From CAWEQO01 sp963811225 (GTDB taxonomy: Bacteria > Chloroflexota > Anaerolineae > Anaerolineales > Anaerolineaceae), in assembly GCA_963811225.1 (NCBI GenBank), contig CAWEQO010000001.1:434001-498000 (forward strand): 64,000 nucleotides of DNA. Reading direction: 5' to 3'. The position numbers and the translations under genes were made by a program. Position 1 is the stretch's first letter. Every line of letters begins with the position of its first letter. The notes under the pieces are model-generated. The model worked only from the letters and a program-made list of their open reading frames with translations, searched no databases and was not told the DNA's origin. Shown piece by piece: positions 52,171 to 60,675 of this stretch.

Positions 52171-52645
52171 CGCCTATATCCGCAGCAGCCCGGTGGCGGT
52201 GGTGATGGACGAACGGGGCAATATCACCGCATTCGCCAACCTGGTACCGGAATATACTCAGCCAGAAGTGGCGGTGGACTTGATGCGCCGCCGGGTGGAG
52301 GTGGAGCCGGGCACGATGGAATTCCTGTTTGTGACGATGTTTAACTGGGCGCGCGAGCACGGCTACCAAACCTTCAACCTGGGACTGAGCTCGCTGGCCG
52401 GAACGGGCGAGCAGCCGGACAGCCCGGCAGCCGAGAAGGCGCTGCGCTACATCTACGAGCACGTGAACCAGTTCTATAATTTCAAAGGCCTGCATGCCTT
52501 TAAAGAGAAATTCCATCCAAGCTGGTCGCCTCGCTACCTGATCTACCCGGGAACGGCAAACTTGCTCTCATCGGTGGTGGGGGTGATCCGGGCTAACACC
52601 GGTGAAGGGGTGTTTCCGTTGGAACATATCAGAGGAAGGAGATAG
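52082..52645 (+). CDS. mprF: MprF-like lysyltransferase, fragment 2 of 2 (DUF2156 C-terminal)
   Basis: This continues the DUF2156 domain: ELRLISDQWLTMMEGAEQRF, LGWFDDAYIRSSPVAVVMDE, FLFVTMFNWAREHGYQTFNL, and FKGLHAFKEKFHPSWSPRYL near the end, a hallmark of this family. The frame is open from 52031, and reading back gives IYDPPIQDEVLAE, which joins the first fragment. It has no start signal of its own, so it is the second half of a gene split by a +1 change. Confidence 0.85.
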   Translation: MLAELRLISDQWLTMMEGAEQRFSLGWFDDAYIRSSPVAVVMDERGNITAFANLVPEYTQPEVAVDLMRRRVEVEPGTMEFLFVTMFNWAREHGYQTFNLGLSSLAGTGEQPDSPAAEKALRYIYEHVNQFYNFKGLHAFKEKFHPSWSPRYLIYPGTANLLSSVVGVIRANTGEGVFPLEHIRGRR

Positions 52646-52646
52646 A

Positions 52647-53657
52647 ATGCCGGCGTCTTTCCGATCGACTTTCGAACGCATCCGCAGCTGGTTTGGCTGG
52701 AAGTCAGCCGCCCCTGAAAAGCCCGATCAGCCACCGGAGCCGGGCGAGCCCCCACTGCCCGCGCCGGTCTCGCCCAAGGTGTGCCTGCTGATCTTCGATC
52801 CGGCGCTGCCCTCACAGCGCGGGCGGCGTTTACGGCAGGTGATGGGCTGGAACGATCCCGAGGCGCTGGCGGAGCAGTACATCCAGGATGTGGCCGAGAT
52901 CTCTTACGGATACGCCAACTACCAGATCACGGAACGCATTGTGGCGGATGGCTTTCCGGCCAAACAAGACGGCTTCGCCTACAGCGGTGAGGAGTACCTG
53001 AAAGCGATGGGTGGGGCTGGGAACTTCCACCAGCCGGACCAGGTCAGCTACGAGGCGATCCTGGCGAACCATCACCTGGTGGAGAAGATCAATCAGGGCA
53101 GCGTGGATGAGGTATGGATGATGGGCTTTCCGTATGCAGGCTTCTATGAATCCCGGATGGCCGGGCCGGGAGCTTTCTGGTGCAACGCCCCGCCGCTGGA
53201 GAACACGGGCGCGAACCGCCGCTTCGTGATCATGGGCTTCAATTATCAGCGTGGGGTGGGCGAGATGCTCGAAAACCTGGGCCACCGGACCAAATCGATC
53301 ATGACCCACGTGTTTCGAAAATTCCCGAGAAATCAAAACCTGTGGGAGCGCTATATCCGGCACGAGGACCAAAGCCCAGGGAAATCCGAGGTGGGAACGG
53401 TGCATTTTGCGCCTAACAGCAAAAAGGACTACGATTGGGGCAACCGAACGGCAGTGTTGAGCCGGGCGGATACCTGGTTGAACTTCCCGGACCTGCGCGG
53501 CGAACCGCGCACGATGACCAGCAGCGACTGGGGCGGTGGCGATATCCGCGGTCATCACAAGTGGTGGTTCCGGCGCTTGCCGCACATCAAGGGTGAGATG
53601 AACGGGATCGCAAATAACTGGTGGCAGTATGTGATCGATCCGAATCGGGTCAGGTAG
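52647..53657 (+). CDS. Conserved-looking protein of unknown function behind mprF
   Basis: A 336-residue soluble protein. The start ATG at 52647 has GGAAGGAG upstream, and the gene begins one base after the mprF stop, so it is in the same operon. A Pro-rich segment (residues 20-45) is followed by a domain with VCLLIFDPALPSQRGRRLRQ, EVWMMGFPYAGFYESRMAGP and FVIMGFNYQRGVGEMLENLG, then a Trp/Arg-rich C terminus (HHKWWFRRLPHIKGEMNGIA). No family is recognised. No signal peptide or membrane segment is evident. Tight linkage to mprF suggests a role in lipid or cell-surface modification. Confidence 0.8.
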   Translation: MPASFRSTFERIRSWFGWKSAAPEKPDQPPEPGEPPLPAPVSPKVCLLIFDPALPSQRGRRLRQVMGWNDPEALAEQYIQDVAEISYGYANYQITERIVADGFPAKQDGFAYSGEEYLKAMGGAGNFHQPDQVSYEAILANHHLVEKINQGSVDEVWMMGFPYAGFYESRMAGPGAFWCNAPPLENTGANRRFVIMGFNYQRGVGEMLENLGHRTKSIMTHVFRKFPRNQNLWERYIRHEDQSPGKSEVGTVHFAPNSKKDYDWGNRTAVLSRADTWLNFPDLRGEPRTMTSSDWGGGDIRGHHKWWFRRLPHIKGEMNGIANNWWQYVIDPNRVR

Positions 53658-53667
53658 GGAGAAGGAA

Positions 53668-54231
53668 ATGTTTCGAAAATCAACAGCTGTGCTTTTATCC
53701 CTTGTGGCTGCGGTTCTCCTGACGGCATGCAGCCGGACGGCGTCGACGCCGGGCCCAGCGGCCGGACAGGCGCAGGAGGTGCCGAACCTGTCGCTGAGCA
53801 GCCAGTCGTTCCCGGCAGATGGGGAGATGGCGGTGCAGTATGCCTGCGAACGCTATGGCGGCAGTGACCTGTCTCCACAGCTATCATGGGACGCACTGCC
53901 AGAGGGCACGCAGAGCCTGGCGCTGACGGCGGTGGACCCGGATGCGAACGGCTTCGTCCACTGGGTGGTGTACAACATCCCGCCAGATGTGGCTTCGATC
54001 CCAGAGGGGCAAGCGCCGCAAGGGGCTGCGCTCGGCAAGAACGGCTTTGGCAAGCAGGCGTATGGGGGGCCATGCCCGCCGAGCGGCACGCATCATTACG
54101 TGTTTAGGCTGTACGCGCTCGATCATATGCCGGATCTCGAAGCGGGCGCAAGCTTGAACCAGCTGCACAACGCCATGGATGGGCACGTGCTGGCGCAGGG
54201 CCAGGTGACGGGGACGTTTACGAAGCCTTAA
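53668..54231 (+). CDS. YbhB/YbcL (PEBP-like) family lipoprotein
   Basis: A 187-residue protein of the phosphatidylethanolamine-binding/Raf-kinase-inhibitor family. The lipobox is LTAC. Family motifs: LSWDALPEGTQSLALTAVDP, FVHWVVYNIPPDVASIPEGQ and YGGPCPPSGTHHYVFRLYAL. Bacterial members bind anionic groups, and their roles are unclear. It closes the mprF-linked operon and is followed by a hairpin. Confidence 0.92.
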   Translation: MFRKSTAVLLSLVAAVLLTACSRTASTPGPAAGQAQEVPNLSLSSQSFPADGEMAVQYACERYGGSDLSPQLSWDALPEGTQSLALTAVDPDANGFVHWVVYNIPPDVASIPEGQAPQGAALGKNGFGKQAYGGPCPPSGTHHYVFRLYALDHMPDLEAGASLNQLHNAMDGHVLAQGQVTGTFTKP

Positions 54232-54258
54232 TAAATCGAGACGAAAGCGTAAAATGTT

Positions 54259-54290
54259 TAACCCCCTCCCAGTTTTCAGCGGGAGGGGGT
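54259..54290. terminator. Bidirectional terminator
   Basis: AACCCCCTCCC pairs with GGGAGGGGGTT around ten bases, and TTT follows. It lies between the PEBP gene and the converging lipoprotein gene. Confidence 0.75.
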
Positions 54291-54322
54291 TTGAATTCAG
54301 AACGAGGATTTTCGTTTCGGGT

Positions 54323-54922
54323 TTAGCTGCCCAAACCGGAAACGTTGAAGGGCTGCACGACGGTCTGTCCATTGACCTGAACCGGAGCGTCTGGGCCGGG
54401 GAACTCGTAGGTCCCGACCGCACCGGCATCGGTATGCAGCATGGCATACAGAGTGGGCGTGGCCTGAGACGGGTCGATCTGCACCTGGACGTTGTCATTG
54501 ACGCCGTCATTTACAGCAGCGTGACCGATCACAGGGCCGGGCTTTCCGTTATTATCGGCGTGGATCACGATCCAACCGGGGCCGCTGCTATCCACTTCTT
54601 GAACCGTCACGGCGCCATTCTGGACGCTCTGATCCTGGACGGTCACGGATGGCTGAACCACAGAGGCGGTTGCGCCTGAGCCAGGGACGATAGCCGTACC
54701 GGTTAATCCACCAACCGAGCTGGTTCCAGTCAAGGGTGAAGACGTACCTGAACCGGGGACTGTGGTGCCAATCACACCGGGAGCGTTGGTCGCGCCTGTG
54801 CCTGGAACGACGCCGGTCCCAACCGGGGTATTATTCCCGACTGTTCCGGCGCAAGCGGACAGGACAAAAGCCGAAAGCGCCACCAGAGACAATAAAATCA
54901 TGTTCCATCTTTTTACATGCAT
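54323..54922 (-). CDS. DUF7282-type lipoprotein
   Basis: A 199-residue lipoprotein (lipobox LSAC) with a Gly/Thr/Pro-rich spacer (about 25-90), then an extracellular domain: VTVQEVDSSGPGWIVIHADN, PGPVIGHAAVNDGVNDNVQV and TPTLYAMLHTDAGAVGTYEF. This pattern matches the DUF7282 module (strand-rich, of unknown function, widespread in archaea and Chloroflexota). It probably works at the cell surface. Confidence 0.82.
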   Translation of the reverse strand: MHVKRWNMILLSLVALSAFVLSACAGTVGNNTPVGTGVVPGTGATNAPGVIGTTVPGSGTSSPLTGTSSVGGLTGTAIVPGSGATASVVQPSVTVQDQSVQNGAVTVQEVDSSGPGWIVIHADNNGKPGPVIGHAAVNDGVNDNVQVQIDPSQATPTLYAMLHTDAGAVGTYEFPGPDAPVQVNGQTVVQPFNVSGLGS

Positions 54923-55170
54923 CGTTAATTTTCTCCACTGATCTACAAGTTAAGATTGATGGGGAGCATCCCTCACGTTTTCCGCAGCGTCAGACATCCA
55001 TTCGAAAGGGCGTTTCTTTCTCCCCCATTCACCCCTCGTTTTTACGACCCTGCTTCTTAGAATACAAGTAGGGAAATCCCCAGGGGGATGTGGGGAATCC
55101 CTACCTTAAGAAGGGGCTTGATCGTTCAAAGTGGAAAGCTGTACTATACTATTCCTAAAAAGGATTGAAG
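54923..55170. other. Divergent promoter region
   Basis: Between the DUF7282 and aroE-like genes. A TATACT-like box lies at about 55144, with AGGA before the ATG at 55171. Confidence 0.4.
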
Positions 55171-56034
55171 ATGTTAGAAGAAGCCAACTACAAGTACGAA
55201 ATCGTCGGGGTGTTCGGGCATCCGGTGGCCGAGAATCCCACCGGTCTGATGCAGGAAGCCGCTTTCCAGGCGCTGGGACTGCCGTGGCGCTACGAGCTGT
55301 TCGAGGTGTACCCGGACGGGCTGGTAGATGCGGTACGCGGCATGCGGGCAATGCACTTCCAGGGGATCAACTGCACGATCCCGCACAAGGTCGAGGTGCT
55401 GAAGTATCTGGACGAGGTCTCGCCGGACGCGCGACTGATGGGCGCGGTCAACACGGTGCGCCGCGAAGGCGACCGGCTGGTCGGCGAGAACACGGACGGC
55501 AAGGGCTTCCTGACCTCGCTGCGCGAGGAGGGCGGCGTCGACCCGGCCGGGAAGCGCTTTGTGGTGCTGGGAGCGGGCGGCGCGGCGCGGGCGATGACGG
55601 TAGAGCTGGCGCTGGCGGGGGCGAAACAGATCACGGTCGTCAACCGCAGCCCCGAGCGCGGGCAGGCGCTGATTGCGCTGCTGAACGGTAACACACCGGT
55701 TCAGGCCGAGCTGGTGGTGTGGAACCACAGCTATGTGGTTCCCGCCGATACCGACGTTCTGGTCAACGCCACCTCGATTGGGCTGTACCCGAACGTGAAG
55801 GAGAAGCCCGATCTGGACTACGACATGATCGGCAAGGATTTGCTGGTGTGCGACGTGATCCCGAACCCCCCGCATACGGCGTTCTTAAAAGAAGTGGAGG
55901 GGCGCGGGTCGCGCACACTGGACGGCCTGGGGATGCTGGTCAACCAGGGCGCGATCGCGTTCCAGATGTGGACGGGGCAGGAAGCGCCCACAGACGTGAT
56001 GCGGGCGGCGCTGGCGGAGGCGTTCGGTTTGTAA
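55171..56034 (+). CDS. aroE: Shikimate dehydrogenase-like protein (AroE family)
   Basis: A 287-residue AroE family protein. The catalytic pair is present: K73 in NCTIPHKVEV and D109 in ENTDGKGF, as is the NADP fold GAGGAARAM. The tail LGMLVNQGAIAFQMWTGQEA is typical. The N-terminal SxS motif (usually HSxSPxxHN), which grips the shikimate carboxylate, is replaced by A20-E21-N22-P23-T24. The protein may thus use a different substrate, for example quinate or another cyclohexene acid. ATG at 55171 has AGGA six bases upstream. No other aromatic-pathway genes are adjacent. Confidence 0.85.
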   Translation: MLEEANYKYEIVGVFGHPVAENPTGLMQEAAFQALGLPWRYELFEVYPDGLVDAVRGMRAMHFQGINCTIPHKVEVLKYLDEVSPDARLMGAVNTVRREGDRLVGENTDGKGFLTSLREEGGVDPAGKRFVVLGAGGAARAMTVELALAGAKQITVVNRSPERGQALIALLNGNTPVQAELVVWNHSYVVPADTDVLVNATSIGLYPNVKEKPDLDYDMIGKDLLVCDVIPNPPHTAFLKEVEGRGSRTLDGLGMLVNQGAIAFQMWTGQEAPTDVMRAALAEAFGL

Positions 56035-56037
56035 CTG

Positions 56038-56221
56038 CTCAGGCAGATAACGTAGCCCCAGACATCCCTTTCGCACGGAGCCCCAGGCATCCCTGCCTGG
56101 GGTAGCCGGCGGGTAAGATGTTCAATCTTTTATAGGCCGGTGCGCCTTGCAGGCCAAGAACCCCAGGCAGCCCTTACAGGGTGCTTCGCGAGCATGCCTG
56201 GGGCTACGTTGTCTGCCTGAG
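56038..56221. repeat. Nested inverted repeats
   Basis: 28-base arms (56038-56065, 56194-56221) with two mismatches enclose a second hairpin, CCCCAGGC/GCCTGGGG (56081-56088, 56095-56102), and several copies of CCCCAGGC. It could be a REP-like or structured non-coding element. Confidence 0.6.
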
Positions 56222-56245
56222 TATTTACGATTTCCTTACAAAACA

Positions 56246-56279
56246 AGGTGCGGCGCACTTTTTCTCGTGCGCCGCACCT
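56246..56279 (-). terminator. Terminator of the multicopper oxidase
   Basis: Perfect 13-base arms (56246-56258, 56267-56279). On the minus strand a TTGTTTTG tail follows. Confidence 0.8.
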
Positions 56280-56301
56280 CGATTAACAATTCTAGGGCAA
56301 A

Positions 56302-57072
56302 TTACGGATTGCGCTTCTTACGACGGGCGATACGGATCTGCTGCTTGGCGCTGATGCTGTTGGACATCATCATCGGTGTGAGCAGGGCAGCCATGCCGTC
56401 GGGGATGACGCCAACATGGTAGGGGCGCATCATCTCGTTGTCCTCGTGGTCAATGATGTGGCAGTGCCAGACATAGAGCCCTTCCATATCGAAAGTGGCC
56501 TTGACGCGAGTGATCTGACCGGGATAGGAAACCACGGTATCCTTGAAGCCGGTTTCCCAAAGCTCCGGCCCCGTGACGGTTCCAACCTCACCAGCCTCCT
56601 CGTCGAAGATCTCTCGATTGTAAACCTGGAACTGAACCAAGTGGAGGTGGATCGGGTGGGCGTCGGCGGTAAAGTTGTAGATTTCCCACATTTCCGTCGA
56701 TCCAGGTTCCGGGTTTTCCGTAATCTCATCCATCCAGAGCAAGGGTACGCCTTCTGGGTCTTCGCCGCTGCCCTCAACCGTCCCGCAGACAGCCGCAATT
56801 GGTCCATCAAATTCCATCGACATCTCTTCATTGAGGGACACCTGGCGAACAGTACCGGCGACGAGATCCTCAATCGACGGCAGCTGGAGGAATTCAACCG
56901 GAGTGGAAGGATCGTCTACCGGGCCAGGGCCAACTCGGAACTCCATCACCTGACCGGTGGAGTTCTGGGTCGGCGGCATCAAAGTCCTCGTTCGGCTCAC
57001 CGCCACCGAACGGTTCATCGGGGCCGACGTTCCGCAAGACATAATTGCCCTCGGGAACATCGGTGAAATCAA
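56302..57072 (-). CDS. Multicopper oxidase, C-terminal fragment
   Basis: In-frame coding begins near 56967 with NSTGQVMEFRVGPGPVDDPS. The fragment holds the last cupredoxin domain, with the type 1/2/3 copper ligands HPIHLHLVQF and WHCHIIDHEDNEMM. The Met axial ligand is in the final motif, as in CotA/bilirubin-oxidase-type enzymes. The true N-terminal part of the frame (from 57072) is out of phase with the oxidase. Skipping one base between about 56960 and 56970 joins it to the fragment encoded upstream. Confidence 0.85.
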   Translation of the reverse strand: MISPMFPRAIMSCGTSAPMNRSVAVSRTRTLMPPTQNSTGQVMEFRVGPGPVDDPSTPVEFLQLPSIEDLVAGTVRQVSLNEEMSMEFDGPIAAVCGTVEGSGEDPEGVPLLWMDEITENPEPGSTEMWEIYNFTADAHPIHLHLVQFQVYNREIFDEEAGEVGTVTGPELWETGFKDTVVSYPGQITRVKATFDMEGLYVWHCHIIDHEDNEMMRPYHVGVIPDGMAALLTPMMMSNSISAKQQIRIARRKKRNP

Positions 57073-58417
57073 CGATCAAGTCGGCACGCTCCGCCAGCGC
57101 AATGAGCAAGCGATTGTTGTTTTCGTTCGTGAGATCAACCGGAGCAGGCAGGAACCCGCCTTCCGCGCCAATCTGGTAAACCTTAACACCTGGAATACTA
57201 TTGAAGTTAAGGATGAGGAAGCGCGAGTTGCAGCCGTTCAAGAAGCGGAAGCGGTAGCGGCGCGGCTCGACGTCCAGATAGGGCCAGGTGCGACCATTGA
57301 CGACCATCATATTGCCAAAGAACTCAGGGTTCCAGATGGGGGAAACATCCGTGTCGGGAAGGTACGGGCCGTTATATTCATCAAAGAAGGCGCGAGTGTC
57401 CGGGAAGAACAGCGAGCCGTCGGCGTTGAAAGAGCGATCCTGGATCACAATCGGGATCTCGTAGTACTTCGTGCCGGGGGTATCGCCTTGCTGCGGGGCC
57501 GGTCCTGGGAGGACAGCTTCGCTGTTATCGCGGGTATCGTAGACCTTATCAGCGGGATTGCCGCGAATGATATAGAATCCAGCCGGGCCGGCGTAAACGT
57601 TCAGGCGGGTCATGCCGAGGGTGTGATCGTGGTACCACAGGGTGGTGTCGCGCTGATCGTTGGGGTATTGGTAGACCGCCGAACCGCCAGGCCAATTTTG
57701 GTTCAGCTTGTTTTCGGCGATGGGTTTGAAGTAATCATAGAAGCGGCCGGTCTTGGCATAGCCTGCCGGGATGTTCTTGGCAGCCGGCAAAACCCAGGCT
57801 TCGGGGTAACCGTCGCTCTCTTCCGTTACGTGCGCACCGTGGACATGGGTGACGAGCGGGACCGGGCCGGTATAGGCCTCTGGAGTGGAGGTAAAGGTCG
57901 GGCGAGTGTCGCGGCCGGTTTTTCCACCGGGAGGATTGGCCCAGTGCAGGGTTGGATCGACAGGGAGGAGATGCGGCAGATATCGATTTTTGCTGTCGAC
58001 CAGATTGTTGATCCAACGCACGCGCACAGGCCTGTCATAAGTGGCTTCGATGGTAAACGAAGGATAGTTGAGCGATTGAGGGCTGTAGATCGGTGTGTAG
58101 CCCCAAACGGTGGTCATGGGCTGCCCGGACGGCAGGATCTGCTGCTCAAACTGGCGCACCGCCACGTCGTAGTAATCGAAGTTGTTCGAGCCGCGCACCT
58201 TTCGCGTGCTCTGCTTCATTGCAGGAGGAATGATCAGGGGAGCCTGATATTTTTCGACTTGATCAGGGAAAAGGGAACCCCCAGGAATTGACTCCTGCAA
58301 GGATTTTGCCACCTCTTGGGCGACTGCAGCCGCCTCAGCGGACTGAAAGCGGACAGGGATAAATAGACCGGCGCCGGCTGCGAAGCCGATCTTGAGGAAG
58401 TTTCTTCGAGATACCAT
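56894..58417 (-). CDS. Multicopper oxidase, N-terminal fragment (Tat signal)
   Basis: The ATG at 58417 opens a Tat signal (SRRNFLKIGFAAGAG), so the enzyme is exported folded. The first two cupredoxin domains carry HVHGAH, WYHDHTLGMTRLN and a domain 2 with LVNGRTWPYLDVEPRRYRFR-like sequence. True coding ends near 56968 (EPNEDFDAADP) and then runs out of frame. GGAG lies eight bases before the start. The whole protein would be about 700 residues, of the CotA/bilirubin-oxidase group, possibly acting on Mn, Cu(I) or phenols; the substrate cannot be known. Confidence 0.88.
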   Translation of the reverse strand: MVSRRNFLKIGFAAGAGLFIPVRFQSAEAAAVAQEVAKSLQESIPGGSLFPDQVEKYQAPLIIPPAMKQSTRKVRGSNNFDYYDVAVRQFEQQILPSGQPMTTVWGYTPIYSPQSLNYPSFTIEATYDRPVRVRWINNLVDSKNRYLPHLLPVDPTLHWANPPGGKTGRDTRPTFTSTPEAYTGPVPLVTHVHGAHVTEESDGYPEAWVLPAAKNIPAGYAKTGRFYDYFKPIAENKLNQNWPGGSAVYQYPNDQRDTTLWYHDHTLGMTRLNVYAGPAGFYIIRGNPADKVYDTRDNSEAVLPGPAPQQGDTPGTKYYEIPIVIQDRSFNADGSLFFPDTRAFFDEYNGPYLPDTDVSPIWNPEFFGNMMVVNGRTWPYLDVEPRRYRFRFLNGCNSRFLILNFNSIPGVKVYQIGAEGGFLPAPVDLTNENNNRLLIALAERADLIVDFTDVPEGNYVLRNVGPDEPFGGGEPNEDFDAADPELHRSGDGVPSWPWPGRRSFHSG

Positions 58418-58600
58418 CGGTAAACTCCAGTTAATAGTAGGTGCGGATGAAAATGGGACGGCTTTGGGAGCCTGTGTAACAAGATGCACCAAATGGGGGG
58501 AGGCAATAAACTGCGGATTGGGGCAGCTTGCACGGATACGGCCGTTACTAGCGGCTAATTAACCAAATTTATTTTCTCCTCCCTTCCCCGGCTCGTTTAA

Positions 58601-58760
58601 AACAACAAAACCGGCACTTTCGGCCGGTTTCGCTACTTGGCTCCTTGACGGTTGCGCTTTCCCCTCTATAAGCGGTCAGCTAGCGACCAAAGATAGAACC
58701 GTCAGATCATCGCCATCCGAATGGATGTCCCGCTTAAGCGGGGCCTTACTCTAGTTAGCA
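58601..58760 (-). ncRNA. Candidate structured RNA upstream of the multicopper oxidase
   Basis: On the minus strand the region folds into four elements: CCCGCUUAAGCGGG hairpin (58742-58729), CAUCC/GGAUG (58727-58714), an eight-base long-range stem UGACGGUU/AACCGUCA (58704-58697 with 58653-58646), and an intrinsic terminator (arms 58630-58623 and 58615-58608, then TTTTGTTGTT). It lies 180 bases upstream of the oxidase start. The fit to a riboswitch-type leader or a small RNA is good, but I could not match it to a known class. No strong promoter was found; TATTAT at 58769-58764 is a weak candidate. Confidence 0.45.
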
Positions 58761-58857
58761 CCTATAATAATTACTATTGCTATTACTAATATCGTATTAC
58801 AGACAAGTTCATTATAGAGACGTCTCACCGGCATGTCAATAGGTTTAGCTGATTTTA

Positions 58858-58896
58858 ATGGGTGATTATTACATCCTCATTTCGGATGTCACCCAT
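58858..58896. promoter_or_regulatory. Palindrome overlapping the GH13 promoter
   Basis: Outer ATGGGTGA/TCACCCAT (58858-58865, 58889-58896) and inner ACATCC/GGATGT half-sites surround a TACAAT -10 candidate just downstream (58899-58904). It may be an operator for the GH13 gene. Confidence 0.4.
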
Positions 58897-59036
58897 GGTA
58901 CAATTTTTTTGTAATGGATGCAGAGCCGGCATTCTTGCGTGGTAAGAGCGCCATTACCAAATGATGATCGGGTTCAATCAAGGGGGAAAGGTGCGCCCAG
59001 GATATGGGCGCAGTTCCGAGGAGAGGGGAAACTTGC

Positions 59037-60638
59037 ATGCAAACACCCTGGTACAAAAATGCCATTCTTTACGGCATCGATATTTGGTCTTTCAAGGACA
59101 GCAACGGCGACGGCATCGGCGATTTAAGAGGCGTGATCGAGTCGCTAGACTACATCGCCGAGCTGGGGGTTACCTGCCTGTGGCTGCTGCCCTTCTACCC
59201 TACCCCATATCGAGACAACGGCTATGACGTCAAGGACTATTACAATATCGACCCGCGGCTTGGGAGCCTGGCAGATTATGCAGAACTGATTGAGCAAGCC
59301 AACCGGCGCGGCCTGCATGTCTTGACCGACCTGGTGGCTAACCACACCTCCGACCAGCATCCATGGTTCCAGGCCTCGCGGCGTGACCCCAGCTCGCGCT
59401 ACCGCGATTACTACGTCTGGTCTGAGTCCCCGGTCCCAACAAAGAAGCACAGTATCTTCCCAGGCGTGGAGGAAAGCGTCTGGAGCTTTGACGAGCTTGC
59501 CAAGCAGTTTTACTACCACCTGTTCTATCACTTCGAGCCGGGCCTGCGCTTCGCCAATCCAGATGTGCAAGCGGAGTTTCAGCGTGTGATCCAGTTCTGG
59601 CTGTCGTTCGGCGGCTCAGGCTTCCGCATCGACGCGGCTCCGCATATTGTGGAGCAGAAGGGGGTGCCGTCCACCAAGCCGGACGACCCGATCGCCCTGC
59701 TGAAAGGGCTGTACGACGCGGCGGTAAAGCAGCGCGAAGATGCGGTACTGCTGGGCGAAACCGACGTGCAGATCGAAAAGATCCAACCCTACTTCCAGGC
59801 TTTGAACATGATGTTCAGCTTCTTCAACAGTGAATTCATGTTCCTGGCGTTTGCTCAGGAGCGTCCAGATCGACTGGTGGAGATGGTGGAGCGTCAGCAG
59901 AAGGTTTTCAACCCCAAAGGCCAGTGGGTCAACTTTCTGCGCAATCTAGATGAGCTGGATATGGACCAGCTTTCCAAGCAGGAGGAGCAGCTGGTCTTTG
60001 ATACCTTTGCGCCCGAACCGAAGATGCGGCTGTATGGGCGCGGCATCCGGCGGCGGCTGGCGCCGATGCTGGGCGGCGACCGCGGCCGGATGGAGATGGC
60101 CTTCAGCCTGATGTTCTCGCTGCCCGGCAGCCCATGCTTCGTCTATGGAGACGAGATCGGGCAAGGGGAGGACCTGGCCTTGCGCGAGCGCGACTCGGTG
60201 CGTACGCTGATGCAGTGGAGCGGGGCGGCGAAGGCTGGCTTCTCCAGCTCGGTAATAACCAACCGCCCGGCCGTGTGGAGCGAGCCGTTCGGATACCAAC
60301 AAGTGAACGTGGAACAGCAGCAGAAGGACCCCGACTCGTTTTTGAACTGGGTTAAGCAGTTGTGCAGTCTGCGCAAGTCCTGCCCGGAAATGGGGCTGGG
60401 CAAGTTTGCGACGCTGCAGTCGGATGCGCCCACACTGATGGCCCATCAAATGCAGTCCGAGCGGGCGGTGATTGCGCTGCATAACCTGAAAAACGAGAGC
60501 ATACAGGCCACAGTGACGCTTAAAGACGACAGCCAGGAGGTCGAAAAGCTCTTCGGAAATGCGGAGATTACCGGGCGAAGCGGAAACTCGCTGCAGGTGA
60601 AACTGCCACCGTATGGGTATCTGTGGGCGGCTTCCTGA
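59037..60638 (+). CDS. GH13 family alpha-glucosidase/trehalose synthase-like enzyme
   Basis: A 533-residue cytoplasmic GH13 enzyme similar to trehalose synthase (no signal peptide). Region I: LGVTCLWLLPFYPTPYRDNG and DLVANHTSDQHPWF. The nucleophile is D199 in GFRIDAAPHI, and the acid is E241 in VLLGETDV. In region IV the family has NHD, but here it reads NLDE (L304, D305): the conserved His is replaced. It still has GRGIRRRLAPMLGGDRGR and FVYGDEIGQGEDLALRERDS. Start ATG 59037 follows GAGAGGGG. The likely role is in trehalose/maltose turnover; activity is uncertain because of L304. Confidence 0.88.
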   Translation: MQTPWYKNAILYGIDIWSFKDSNGDGIGDLRGVIESLDYIAELGVTCLWLLPFYPTPYRDNGYDVKDYYNIDPRLGSLADYAELIEQANRRGLHVLTDLVANHTSDQHPWFQASRRDPSSRYRDYYVWSESPVPTKKHSIFPGVEESVWSFDELAKQFYYHLFYHFEPGLRFANPDVQAEFQRVIQFWLSFGGSGFRIDAAPHIVEQKGVPSTKPDDPIALLKGLYDAAVKQREDAVLLGETDVQIEKIQPYFQALNMMFSFFNSEFMFLAFAQERPDRLVEMVERQQKVFNPKGQWVNFLRNLDELDMDQLSKQEEQLVFDTFAPEPKMRLYGRGIRRRLAPMLGGDRGRMEMAFSLMFSLPGSPCFVYGDEIGQGEDLALRERDSVRTLMQWSGAAKAGFSSSVITNRPAVWSEPFGYQQVNVEQQQKDPDSFLNWVKQLCSLRKSCPEMGLGKFATLQSDAPTLMAHQMQSERAVIALHNLKNESIQATVTLKDDSQEVEKLFGNAEITGRSGNSLQVKLPPYGYLWAAS

Positions 60639-60675
60639 TTGTTGTACAATGAAACATATCAGGAGGGAACCCCGC

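Noticed and set aside
58763..58768. TATAAT on the plus strand as a promoter for the GH13 gene
   Set aside because: No -35 box at proper spacing, and it is 270 bases from the start codon. TACAAT at 58899 is closer and overlaps an operator-like palindrome.
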